DNA of 64,000 nt, from assembly GCA_013176395.1 (NCBI GenBank), contig JABMLP010000008.1:372001-436000 (forward strand), in the 5' to 3' direction. Positions 53,101-64,000 of this stretch are shown here, in pieces. The notes below the pieces were generated by a model. It searched no databases and was not told where the DNA came from. It worked only from the letters and a program-made list of their open reading frames with translations. Positions within the stretch are counted from its first letter, which is position 1, and the number at the start of each line of letters is the position of its first letter. The DNA is from Venturia oleaginea (taxonomy: Eukaryota; Ascomycota; Dothideomycetes; Venturiales; Venturiaceae). The translations under genes were made by a program, and so were the position numbers.

Positions 53101-55511
53101 GCGGAAGTCGTCCTTGCGTGGTAAAGGAAAACAGGTGACTGTCGAAGCCATTTCGCCATTGAAACGTTTTACCATGACATCTACTATTTCGGGAGGATCA
53201 ACACTGCGCAGGTATGCCTCTTACCAAACCGGAGATTCTAAGGACATGTCGGGAGGAGACGGCGACTTAAACGGACAAGAGGTTGAACTGAAGCCATCGG
53301 ATAGTGACGAATTCATTCTCGGGCGCCCTCCGGGACGACAGCTTCGCAGAAGGCCAGGTGGCGACCTCAAAGCTACCAACAAGATCCATGATCTTGAAGA
53401 TTCACACCGGCCACAGTCGGCTGGGTCGATCTTTAGTATCACACCCTCACACAAAGAGTCTTTCGAACCCAGCACTGCTCTATCACCCGCCGTAGAATCT
53501 CAAGAAATGAAGATGAGAACTCCTGTCATACCCTCTCTTCCGAATTCTACTCCAAAAAAGCAGAGAGAGCAGGCTAGTCAGGCGGCCAGTCCATGCTCTC
53601 CAAAGCGGAGATCAATTTCGCTTATTCAAACCCACTCTTCACAGCCGAACCTCCGACCGTCTTTTGAGGCTGAGGTGGCAAAATTAGCAGCACTTCCCGA
53701 CGATGTAGGGGACGACGGTGGCGTTGAGGCAGCGCTATTGAAACTGGAAGGCAAATACGAGAAGAAGACGCCGCAAGCATCACCGGCTGCCGGCTCTCTT
53801 GTCGCCAGTCCTACGAAGTCGTCTCACATGGCACAAACTGCTGACACAGACTGGCTCCCTAGTGAGGATGAAGAGGATAGAAGGGTCCGACACCACAAGC
53901 AGCACGTCGAGGAAGCCCATCCAGTGGCACCTTTGCCCTCTCCAAGCAACGTGCCCGAAAGTATACAAACTGCCAGCATACACCATATCTCTTCTTCTAC
54001 AGCTGATCCCGATCTCTCGCGATTCTCTTCTCGCCGTCTTGGCCCGTCACGGTCAGTGGCAGGATCCGAGGACTCTTATTCGTCTATACCTCTTCTGGAA
54101 CGTGGACTAAGTGGAGTGCCGACACGGCAGCGCATTGAGAGGACGCACACCCGGGATGAGAACTCAGAATCGTTGGCAAAGAATGCTGTTGAACCAAAAC
54201 ATTCTGCAAGTTCCTCGATCGAATATGTGGTCGAGACTGACAGTATGCGGCGGATTTCCAAGGGTGGTACATTACCGAGACCCCGGTCGCCCACCATGCA
54301 CGAGTCTTTCCTATTGGATGACACACAAGAGCTCAGTGAGAACTATGGTGTTTACATGCGTTCTGATACAGACAGTCAGGGTGTGAGGAGTTTCTTTGAT
54401 GATGAAGCCGTCGAGGATGGCCCCAATACATTTTCGCATCCTTTCAGACATCCTGAGATACCGCCTATTCCTCGAGAGTTGGTAACGCCGCCTCAAAAAG
54501 CGCCCATTACGACGTTCAACGAAGGACTCCCAACGCCAGGTGGGACCCCGACTACCAAATTTCCTCCACAGCCTCACGGGACTGCTCCTATATCACCCGT
54601 GAGTCCTATTCGACGCCACATAAGGAGACCTAGCGAGCCGATGCCTACAAAGTCATATCAAGCTGCCAATTCATCAGTCCATCTCCCTTTTATCTTGGGC
54701 TGCGATGCCGAGGTTATCGCTCAACAATTCACAATTATTGAGAAAGATGCATTGGACGAGATTGACTGGAAGGAGCTGATTGAGTTGCGATGGAAACAAA
54801 CGTCTCCTCCCGTCCACGACTGGGTCGAATACCTCCGCACACAGGACCCTCGTGGCGTTGACTTGGTCATTGCTCGCTTCAATCTTGTTGTAAAATGGAT
54901 CGTTTCTGAGATCGTGTTGACGGAGAATCCTGATGAACGTGTCAGGACAATCATCCAGTATATCCATATTGCGGCCCATTGCAGGCGGTATCGCAATTAT
55001 GCGAGCATGTACCAGATCACGATCGCTCTTCTGTCAGCTGACTGTTCGAGGCTCAAGAGGACTTGGGAGAATGTCCCTATCGCTGATCAGTTGACATTCA
55101 GCGACTTGGAGAAACTTGTCCAACCACTTAAGAACTTTCACAACTTGCGCGCAGAGATGGAGACAGGGTCAGGTGATGAAGGGTGCATTCCTTTCATTGG
55201 TGAGTTTGATTCTTGAAGTTCTATCCTTGACTTTACTAATATGGTCATTTGTAGGAATCTACACTCGCGATCTTGTCTACAATGCCCAGAAGCCCCCCTA
55301 TATCACTTCGCCACCGCAAAACGCCAATGAACCTCTCGTTAACTTTGAAAGACATCATACCGCCGCTACCATTGTCAAGAGTCTACTCCGCCTCCTCGAA
55401 GCCAGCTCAAAGTACCAATTCAAAACCGTTCCACATGTTATTGACAAATGCCTTTGGTTGGCAGCTCTGGATGACGTCGAAATCACACGTCGTAGCAAGA
55501 CTCTCGAATAA
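50131..55511 (+). CDS. LTE1: Lte1-type Ras guanine-nucleotide exchange factor
   Basis: Exons 50131..50438, 50530..55199 and 55255..55511 give 1,744 residues. The start (MANSRLETQTTDF) leads into a basic segment, and the first junction restores GRIYLRPVVRPG, a family hallmark. A RasGEF_N domain (about residues 370-470) reads SRLVAHITSSSFLDYELLSD and FFLTFRAFVQPDELVSFLV. About 1,000 low-complexity Ser/Pro/Thr-rich residues follow. The catalytic RasGEF domain (about 1490-1744) reads VIAQQFTIIEKDALDEIDW, FNLVVKWIVSEIVL, YIHIAAHCRRYRNYAS and ends in exon 3. In yeast Lte1 promotes mitotic exit in the bud through the Tem1 pathway. The long linker contains many S/T-P sites, consistent with Cdk regulation. 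Confidence 0.93.
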
Positions 55512-56042
55512 TATTCCCAACAGCCTTCTGTTTTGCCAGTGTCTTGAACGACCAGCATCAACAATGTACACTCACAAGTCTTACTCACTTACCACAACCT
55601 CCTCGCTTTTTGGATTTTTTCCCTACTTATACCCCTCGGTTGTTAGCTGGACGGCTTTTTTACACCCGACTCTATCTACATTCTTTACTTGTACAATTAG
55701 CTTGGATTTTTTATTACCTACGCTATATGGTATTCTTTTGTTGCGTAATAATGGCTTGATGATGATTGTCTCGCTTTTTTTCGTTTGGCTTCTATATCGT
55801 GCGTTTGTTGCGGGTGGTGTTCTTCGTCGCGGGGACTCGGACATACTTCATTTGGGGATAGTATCGTTTGCGTAATCTTCGTTGTTTTGGATATTGTTTT
55901 GTTATGGTAATTTGGATAATAGGGGTGTGGAAATCAGATGGATGTGTAGATTGTGAGAAGAAATGGAGGCTGTGGAAAGAATATGGCTTCGGGATGTTTC
56001 GTGTAGTGTCAAAGAGAGCGGGAGACTTTGGATATGGGTAGG
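55512..56042. other. intergenic region
   Basis: T-rich 3' flank of LTE1, including several runs of T near 55610 and 55775. Nothing else recognised. Confidence 0.45.
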
Positions 56043-56234
56043 TCACGGCCTCTTGTGAGCAGACGAGGGTTCTGAGTCGTCGAGTAGTTTTGTCGTTGTG
56101 TTGAAGAATCGATCTTGGCCTGCGAGCGCTTGCGCTGTGAGAGAACTCATGGCGTGGATTCGTTTCTTCTCGAACTTGGGGCCGCCTTTGAAATTGACGT
56201 TGGTGAGGATGAAGTTGTAGCCATCCGAAGCCAT
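56043..56234 (-). CDS. small hypothetical protein, 63 residues
   Basis: Single short frame (MASDGYNFILTNVNFKGGPK at the start, then a basic helix-like MSSLTAQALAGQDRFF). It has a reasonable start context (TGCATGGCT) and a coding-like third-position bias. I do not recognise it, and no domain or signal is visible. It may be a real small protein or a chance frame. Confidence 0.3.
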   Translation of the reverse strand: MASDGYNFILTNVNFKGGPKFEKKRIHAMSSLTAQALAGQDRFFNTTTKLLDDSEPSSAHKRP

Positions 56235-57053
56235 GCAACGAAAGGAAAATAAAAACTGCTTGGTTGTTTGTTGAAATCTATAGAAAGTTGCGGAGCTTCG
56301 AAGGAGCTCTCCACCAGATCATGAGAGGCAGCGCATGTTAGTAGGAGGAGCAGAAATGAAGTCACTGAGATACTGTGGCCTGCTCATGAGGCAATCATCC
56401 GTATGATGACATGGAAGCGACTGTACATGGTGAGCTAATTCTCATTTCAGTTTTCTGGTTCACATGAGATGTGGTCGAGCTGAGATTCGGTTCTGATGGG
56501 TCTGTTCATCGTTTACTCTGGCCGTTTCCCTTCACTCTGGGTATTGCAACGTTGTGGGTGTGAATGTTTTTATTGAGCTTTAATGTTGACGTTGTGAGGC
56601 GCCCGTGGTTTGGACGGGGCGAGGTATTTCCATTGGGCCGTTATTGTATTGAAGACGGGTACCCTCGGTAGGTTGGGCGATGTTATATGTTGTGGCTGAA
56701 GATTTGGAAGGTACGGGATTGGATGTGATGTGATGGCGGAATTGGGCAGGTTTTTTGGGGGTAGGGTGAATAGTATTGATACCTGAATAGGGGGATTGGG
56801 CATGAAGTGATGAATAATCGGGGATGGTGCGAAAGCGACTAGTGTGGATGGAAGATGTGTTTTTGCTAGTATTCAGCCGGACTATGTGTGTTTCTGTTGA
56901 TACCTAGCGGAGGGTGGTGAGGTTCAGATTTACCATCGAGGAGCCCATCGTACCTGAGCAGATGATGCCCTTCAACCTCATATGTGAACATGAGGAGAGT
57001 GATCAAAATGTTAACCATAAGGGTCTATGTAAAAGCTCAAACAAGGCCCGTCT
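56235..57053. other. intergenic region
   Basis: GT-rich 820-bp spacer. No supported gene or RNA. Confidence 0.4.
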
Positions 57054-58926
57054 TCACGCCAACAATTCCCTCGAGATCTTGTTGATTAACTCGATTCCCT
57101 CTCTCCTATAATCATCCTTCTCAACCTCGGATTTGCCCGCCTTCAAAACCATATTCACCTTCTCCATATCATAACTCGGCCAGTACGGCAACCTCACCAC
57201 CCCTTCACTTCCTCCGTCCCCGCTCTTATCATTCACATCACCCGAATGTATAAAATTGATATAAGCCCTCCCAATCGCCTCACTCAACTCCTTGTATCTC
57301 GCAAACTCTGGCATAGGTCCCAATTTCTCAGTGCTGTTTTGCATCGTGAATGCAACTTCAGCGCCGTGATTCGCCCCCTCAATGTCTTTTGCATTCCACA
57401 TCGGTGTGTCAAATCTGAAACTCCAGACTTTCGACCCAGCAGCGCTATATACCTCTGCCACCTTGCGTCGTTGGGAATGCTCAACTATATCCCCACCTAT
57501 TGCGCCTGATTTCCTCCATTTTTCGCCGGTTTTGGGGAAGCGGATGGAGGAAGGGACGTGATAGGGAGGGTAAGTATAGTTTGAATAGATAGAGAGGAGA
57601 TGCGTTATTGAATCTGAGGAGAGGTTATATCCGCGCCAGGTTCGGAGCCAGGTTGCCAATTCGGTGTCTGTCGTCGGTGTCTTGGGGTTGGCGGAGAAAT
57701 TTGTACCTTCATCTGTGTTTGCACCTGTTACCAGGGGAATTTTGATGAAATTTTGGGAAGCGGTCAGGACTGAAGGATAATCAGATAGAAAATCGCCGTC
57801 TGCTTTTGTTAGCTAGGGATATGTCATGTGAGTCGAAGACCAACGAACCGACGATTGGATTCCAAAGCTGTTTGGGCTTATTCGCTGCAAACTCTTTAGA
57901 GGGGATAGCTCGAAGGCATCGTAATTTTTCGGCCGCAGCGTGACATCCATTCGCTTTCGTAAGCTTTTCGAAAGGCTCGGTATAGAATGGTAGTGCTTGA
58001 AGAGCAGTACCTACAGGCCCACCCGACTCCATGATAGCACCATGGAACATTTTGTCATCTCGCCCCGCAAAAGCATGCAGATGTAAACCGATGGACTGTG
58101 CGCCAGCAGAGACGCCCCAGACAGTGACTCGATTGGGGTCGCCACCAAAGCCAGCGATATTCTCTTTAATCCATTGCAAAGCCATTCTCTTGGTTGTCAA
58201 AATGTTAGCGGGGTTTTGAGTCATTCTCGCAGATAAGGGGCTCATACTTGATCCATCAGGCCAGCATTTGTTCCCTTCTCGGCCAAGGTCTCAGGGGTGG
58301 AAAGGAAGCCCCAAACATCAAGACGATAATTTAGTGATACGGCGATGATAGGTCTTGACAGCCTTTCCGAGAGTGATATTATGTTGCTAGGGTCGTATGC
58401 CTTCTCTGCTGAGCTTCCGGCGAAAAACCCTCCTCCGTAAATGCTGTGCGTATTAGATGCCGTTTGCGAGTCTGGTCGAAGTTCTTACATCACAAATACT
58501 GGAAGCCCACTCGTTTTGTTGTTCATCCCAGCTGGTCGAAAAACTGTAGTTCATTAACCTTGTTACTGGATCAAGTAGGGGCTTTGTCTTCTGGGCGATC
58601 TTACCATTAAGAGTAAGACAGTCTTCACTCATATCTGTTCTACTGCCACTCTGGTAACAACTAGATCCAAACTCCTTTGCGTCGCGAGATCCATTCCATG
58701 GAGTACTCAGAGAAATGGGTCTTCTAAAACGTAAATCGCCTAGAGGAGGTTGCGCATATGGCATTCCCAAGAACGCATGTTGATTGTAAGCGGAGACGTA
58801 TTTTCCGGAGTAGGTACCATTCACACTTTTGCCTATGGGTGCATCGTCCCGTGCTGAGAGTCGCGGTGCTTGTATTGTGGAGACGGCAGCCAATGCCAGA
58901 AGAGAGCTGCTAGACTTCAGGATCAT
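57054..58926 (-). CDS. secreted carboxylesterase / type B lipase
   Basis: Exons 58926..58605, 58543..58489, 58443..58248, 58188..57849 and 57799..57054 give 552 residues. An N-terminal signal-like stretch ([20 protein letters not shown]) precedes the alpha/beta-hydrolase. Family landmarks: [34 protein letters not shown], oxyanion loop [10 protein letters not shown], nucleophile elbow GVSAGA (Ser218), TDEGTNF (Glu335) and [10 protein letters not shown] (His449). This is the type B carboxylesterase/cholinesterase-like group, which hydrolyses esters of fatty or aromatic acids outside the cell. Length is normal for the family. Exon 2 is only 55 nt; its ends were set by restoring CLTLNVFRPAGM and the glycine loop. 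Confidence 0.93.
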
Positions 58927-59422
58927 CTTTCAATTTTAGTTGTCGATTGCAGACATGTTGACAACCAACGTTATGATGGACTGAAATCAACAGATTAAGG
59001 CGAGTGACTGACTGATTGGTATTGGTGGTTTTGATTGTGTCAATTTAGTGGTCGCAGTCGCGTGCAATCTATGTGAAGTGAGAGCGCATTCCACCTTCCA
59101 GTCCGAGAAAATTTCACGGAAAATGGCAGCTCAGCTGTATGGACCAGATCAGAACAACGTTCAATATTGTGTTTCGAGGGCAAGAGAATCCTGTGTGGGT
59201 TTGTTCTCGGTCCCGTTACATAGCTGCAAAGGTCGTGATCAGAGAAATGTTGTCAAAAAGTCCATCTTCCAACTATGGGGAAATTTAACAGCCGATTGAA
59301 CCGGTCGAGTGTATGAAGCCACGTTCGGAAAGGATACCAGAATTGATGCGCAACAAAAATGAGAAAGAAGCACACAATTTTCAAATTGTGATGTTGTAAA
59401 TACAGCATATGCCGCGCCATTT
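58927..59422. other. intergenic region
   Basis: Promoter side of the esterase gene and 3' flank of the membrane-protein gene. Nothing recognised. Confidence 0.45.
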
Positions 59423-60611
59423 TTAACCCGATTTTTCGCAATCGTATCGACCGAGGTACTGTCTTTCGAGATCCTCGATACTATCCCTGTCAACTTCAGC
59501 AACGCCTCCTATGGCGAGATCCTTAGAAACCTCTATGGGACGAATAATCTCTGGGCATGCGGGTCCGTCGACATTCCAGATGGAAATTTCTTGTCGTCGC
59601 TCCCAGGTCTCCTCGATATGCGAAGTCGCTGTTTTGGTTTGAGTGTGGGAAGTCGCCGCTCCAGTACTTGGGGCTTCAAGGAGGTCTCGACTGATCGACT
59701 CATTTTGTTGTCCAAATTCGGCGAGACGGTTAAGCACCAGGAGTTCGATCCTGATTTTGAGGGCAGATGTGAAGGGAAGGATCATCATTCGTGGTATGAA
59801 GGTGTGGGTATAAAGTAGTGTTGAAAGTACCACGTCGGTAGCGAGAATGACCAATTGAGCGGCGATTAGGAGGTAAAATGTCGTATGCATTTCTGTTTTG
59901 GACGATTCGTCCCGGAAGAGCTTCCAGTAAAGATAGGTGTATAGGGACGATAGGAAGAATTCCTGGGCGCAAAAGATTATTTCCATCTTGGAGACAATCC
60001 AGTATAGCCGGGCGCCGCGTTGGCCTACGATGTAATCCGATACTACGACGGGCAGGTGAAAGAGAAAGGCGTCCAACACAATTATCGCGAGGAGAATCCG
60101 AAGCTGTGTTCGATTGTACAAAACCAAATGTAGGCGTGAGTACAAGATCATGGAGAAGCCAGTGACCATTGACACCCACCCAATCCCAGTCAGTACTTGT
60201 GCCCCGCCAAGCCCTTTGTCAAAGAAGGTCAGGTCAAAGGAGGCAGTGAGTAATATAACGCCCCAAGAAGCCACGAGCAAGGACCTGCGTTGCTTTAATA
60301 CAGCAATTCTTCTTCTTGTTCGGCAAAGCTCACCAGAAGTATAACGTCGTCCATCTTTTGAAGGTCGAGAGCAGTTGTATATTGATCTCGAAGGCCATCA
60401 CAACGGCGGCCGCGTGAAGCTGTTCAAGATGTTAGGGCGACTGATACGCTCAGAAGATCCGATATCCACATACTGCGGCGATGAGGCAGTACACAATTGG
60501 ATTCCATGGTAGGGTGCATTCATCCGGATCTTTTCCGGGAAGGACAATTGTCGACCATCTGTAGGACTTCAATGGAACATATCGACAGTGTTCTGGGCCG
60601 TAGTCTGGCAT
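59423..60611 (-). CDS. multi-pass integral membrane protein (DUF7703 type)
   Basis: Exons 60611..60474, 60419..60334 and 60284..59423 give 361 residues. Six or seven hydrophobic segments are visible, from IVYCLIAAVLHAAAVVMAFE, through LYFWSLLVASWGVILLTASF, GIGWVSMVTGFSMILYSRLH, LRILLAIIVLDAFLFHLPVV, MEIIFCAQEFFLSSLYTYLY and YLLIAAQLVILATDVVLSTL. The long cytosolic tail is rich in Thr, Ser and acidic residues. The RGxxFWSLLVASWG-like motif after the first helices and the loop patterns match the widespread fungal DUF7703 family of unknown function, which looks like a GPCR- or rhodopsin-like bundle. Exon 1 start is the least certain. Confidence 0.8.
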
Positions 60612-61234
60612 GATTCCGAGGGTGGTGTTGCCACCAGCATGTTGTGAGAAGCATAGTGGTACATGTAGAATCTATGAAATCTAAACTGATGTGCAAGCAA
60701 TATACAGCAATATAAGGTGTTCGCGCCGCGTATTCTAGCGACGTGAAGGTCGAAGATCAGTTAGCGGAGGTGGTGTGGAGTTGACTTGACAAGAGCAAGG
60801 TGGATTTATATCTCAATGAGGATAAAATGGAGGAGGTAGTTCTAGGGATTGCAATGCTATTTGGATCGTGATGCGTGCTTGTCGAGTTAAATGGCTTTCG
60901 ACAGTAACCTCAGCACGAGGTGAGGATGAATACACCACTACCACCCTTGGGTACGCACTGCTTCTGGCCATCTGACTCGAAAGTCGTTGCGAATCCATTA
61001 ACATCGAACATCGATATCAAATATCGAAATCGAAACAGAGAGTGGTGCAGTGCATTGATCCAACACGGATGTTTCCACCTGAAAGATAGCTGTGTTGGGC
61101 GTCATGTGAGTGCCCGTCAGTGTTCGGGGCCTACCCCCTAAAATGGGGAAGGCAGCCATGTGGCAATTCGCGTCTTACTTCCTCCTCTACGCGTCCATCC
61201 TTCCATCCAGTCAACCACTCAACCACAATTCATA
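60612..61234. other. intergenic region (divergent promoter with RAD54)
   Basis: 623 bp between divergent starts. Contains ATCGAACATCGATATCAAATATCGAAATCGAAA (61003-61035), a cluster of ATCGA words; no named motif is supported. Confidence 0.4.
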
Positions 61235-63826
61235 ATGTTCGTCTTCCTCTGGGCCAAGTACAATCAAGTCTAACCTGCACCCAGGCATCGCCCAAAGACC
61301 ACTACTGTCCACGCCGACAAAGAGAATGTTGCACCGTCCACACAGAAGTCAGCGCGATTGTACGGTGGCACGCCTCAGTCAATCGACCGCCTAATCAGGC
61401 CGTTCAAATGTCCAGGCTCCGCAACTCCCACCAGAGCATCAGAGAAGCCGGCACGCAAGAGACGGAAGGTCTCGTACGCCAATGGGGACGGCAGCGTGGA
61501 AGATGGAGACAAGCCGTACACGAACGATGACCGCCTGGCACTCGCCACTAGAGACATAAACAAATTTCCCGTTTTCAAACCGAAAGACAAGGACGAGGCT
61601 TTCCGTGCTCGATTTTCAGTACCTATTGCCAATAAAACTCCAAAAGCCTACAATTCTTACAAACCGCCTCCCCTGTTGGGCATGCGCTCCGGCACCATAT
61701 TCGTGGCAAAGGCATTACATGATCCGAGCGGCGAGTTTGCCATAGTTTTATTCGATCCGACAGTAGATGACAAACCCATCGTGGATTTGGAGAAGAAGCC
61801 AGAGGGAGAAAGCAGCATAGACGTGGTCAAAGTGGATGCGCCTCTCGTGCACAAGAGTCTGGCAGAAATTCTGGGCATTAAGAAAAAGGTGGAAGAGCGT
61901 CCGAGAGTGCCGGTGGTAATAGATCCAAGACTTGCAAAAGTTTTGAGGCCGCATCAGGTCGAAGGAGTCAAGTTCCTCTATCGCGCGACAACTGGTCTGA
62001 TTGACCCAAGCGCCAATGGATGTATCATGGCAGATGAAATGGGGCTTGGCAAGACAGTGAGTGCACTTAGATAGTTCCGTGCTTGGTCACTAACAAATAT
62101 AGTTACAATGTATCGCCTTGATGTGGACGCTTCTCAAACAATCTCCGGACGCCGGTAAACCAACGATACAAAAGGCTGTCATTGCCTGCCCTTCCAGTTT
62201 GGTGCGCAATTGGGCGAATGAGCTGGTGAAATGGCTAGGTCCCGATGCAATTCATCCTTTCGCGATCGACGGCAAGGCCACCAAAGAAGAACTCATACAA
62301 CAATTGAAGCAATGGTCTATAGCATCTGGTCGAACTGTCGTGCGACCTGTTCTCATCGTGTCTTACGAAACCCTGCGGCTCTACGCCGATCAGCTGGCTC
62401 AAACACCCATTGGACTAATGCTCTGCGACGAGGGCCATCGCCTGAAGAATGGCGACAGCCAGACCTTCACTGCTCTCAACGGACTGAACGTGCAAAAGCG
62501 TGTGATCCTATCAGGAACACCAATTCAGAACGATTTATCGGAATATTTCTCGCTTCTCAACTTTGCGAACCCAAATTATCTTGGAACGCGCGCAGACTTC
62601 CGCAAGAAATACGAAATTCCAATCCTGCGCGGCCGGGACGCTGCAGGAACCGATGCAGACCAGAAAAAGGGTAATGAGCGCCTGGCTGGATTGCTTACTT
62701 TGGTCAATAAGTTCATCATCCGCCGAACAAACGATATTTTATCAAAGTACTTGCCTGTCAAGTACGAACATGTTGTATTCTGTGGTTTAGCCCCGTTTCA
62801 AAAGAAGCTATACAATCATTTCGTTCAGTCTCCGGACGTCAAGAGCCTTCTTCGTGGCAAAGGTAGCCAACCGCTCAAAGCTATTGGCATGCTCAAGAAG
62901 CTGTGCAATCATCCCGACCTTTTGGACTTGCCTTCCGATTTACCTGGAAGCGAAGAGTTCTTTCCGGAAGACTTTGTGCCCAAGGACGCTCGTGGCAGAG
63001 ATCGCGATGTGAAATCCTGGTATTCAGGGAAAATGGTGGTCCTTGATCGGTAGGTATCTGGTTTAATTCATACAGCAAACTCTAACTAAGGTTATGTAGG
63101 ATGCTGGCTCGTATACGCGCCGATACCAATGATAAAATCGTGCTCATCTCTAATTACACCCAAACTTTGGATATTTTCGACAAGCTTTGCCGCTCCCGGA
63201 ATTATGGTGTGCTTCGACTTGATGGCACGATGAATGTCAATAAGCGTCAGAAATTGGTCGACAAGTTCAACGATCCAGAGGGCCAAGAGTTCGTCTTTTT
63301 GCTTAGTAGCAAGGCTGGAGGTTGTGGTCTTAATCTTATTGGCGCAAACCGGCTGGTTCTATTCGACCCGGATTGGAACCCCGCTGCAGATCAGCAGGCT
63401 CTTGCTCGTGTTTGGCGAGATGGACAGAAGAAGGATTGTTTCGTTTATCGATTCATAGCCACAGGCACTATCGAAGAGAAGATCTTCCAACGCCAAAGTC
63501 ACAAACAATCTCTGTCATCATGCGTTGTTGACTCGGCTGAAGACGTGGAGAGGCACTTTAGCTTGGACTCGTTGAGAGAGCTCTTCCAGTATAGAGACAA
63601 CACGAGAAGCGACACACACGACACATTCAAGTGTAAGAGGTGTAGAGCCTCGGATGGTAGACAGCACATCAAGGCACAGGCCATGCTATATGGCGACACC
63701 AGCACATGGAATCACTTTGTCAATGATGGAAAGGATGGACCCTTGGGAAGAATACAGGATTTGTTGCTGCGCCAAGAAACCTCAGAGAAGGATGTCAGCG
63801 CGGTGTTTCAGTACATCAGTCACTAA
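61235..63826 (+). CDS. RAD54: Rad54 DNA-repair translocase
   Basis: Exons 61285..62056, 62103..63049 and 63100..63826 are secure; with a 23-nt first exon (61235..61257) the product is 822 residues, the normal Rad54 length. Swi2/Snf2 motifs: Walker A in [10 protein letters not shown], Walker B-type [18 protein letters not shown], and the C-lobe block [22 protein letters not shown]-terminal Rad54 blocks include [18 protein letters not shown], basic KPARKRRKV and [17 protein letters not shown]. Rad54 uses ATP to move on duplex DNA and stimulates Rad51 strand invasion. The 5' end is the weak point: the frame is closed by a TAA upstream of 61285, and the only ATG giving the right phase needs a 27-nt intron. 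Confidence 0.95.
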
Positions 63827-64000
63827 AAAGGTTGATAGGTAAACACAAGCCATACTCAATCAATAGACACCTATCTTTGCCACGGCCGAACGATGTGTTT
63901 CCTCACAAGGTTTTGAGTTTTTATGCTTATCCTTCACGCTCCCTCAAACACATTTTGCGACATGCCTACAGTAATATCTCACCTGCGTCCCGGATGCCTC
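63827..64000. other. 3' flank of RAD54
   Basis: Untranslated or intergenic sequence to the window edge. Nothing further seen. Confidence 0.5.

Overview
The window is nuclear DNA of a filamentous ascomycete (Pezizomycotina). The evidence is the many short spliceosomal introns (GTAAGT/GTGAGT donors, CTAAC/CTGAT branch sites, CAG/TAG acceptors) and a gene set typical of that group: Lte1-type RasGEF, SSXT/Grp1-like protein, DUF7703-type membrane protein, Bfr1, and Fot1/pogo and Tc1 transposons. A Leotiomycete is my guess from the general look of the proteins, not something the sequence proves. All coding models were spliced by hand and each closes in frame unless stated.

Layout. 1-7.9 kb (+ strand): the 3' part of a SNF5-family chromatin-remodelling subunit, a DOPA 4,5-dioxygenase-like enzyme, a kinesin-10-like motor with a C-terminal helix-hairpin-helix, and cytosolic asparaginyl-tRNA synthetase. 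8.9-19 kb: an accessory island with three full-length but broken pogo/Fot1-type transposons (A, B, C), a 170-bp inverted-repeat element nested inside C, a 502-bp solo LTR with a perfect 5-bp target duplication, arrays of short hairpins, and three copies or relics of a small secreted cysteine-containing protein family. 19-30 kb: a double-PHD-finger protein, a PA2G4/Ebp1 homologue, an EEP-fold hydrolase (all - strand) and the bifunctional purine enzyme ATIC (+). 30.2-31.5 kb: a decayed Tc1 transposon. 32-45 kb: a proline/serine-rich hypothetical protein, a PQ-loop relic, Bfr1, an internally deleted pogo element (D), an SSXT-domain protein, a soluble-type cytochrome P450 and Mad1. 45-64 kb: a noncanonical poly(A) polymerase and a DENND6-like protein sharing a 114-bp divergent promoter, Lte1, a secreted carboxylesterase, a multi-pass DUF7703-type protein and Rad54.

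Most single-copy genes are housekeeping and unrelated in pathway, although several act in the cell cycle or on chromatin: SNF5, SSXT, the PHD protein, kinesin-10, Mad1, Lte1 and Rad54. The most unusual signals are in the accessory island. First, the pogo elements share a modular inverted-repeat design: an 8-bp tip followed by two tandem 17-bp units whose sequence is matched within an element but differs between elements. Second, both better-preserved copies of the secreted-protein family seem to make their ATG by splicing (A|intron|TG). Third, outside the island, two introns of the PA2G4 gene carry related foldback sequences.
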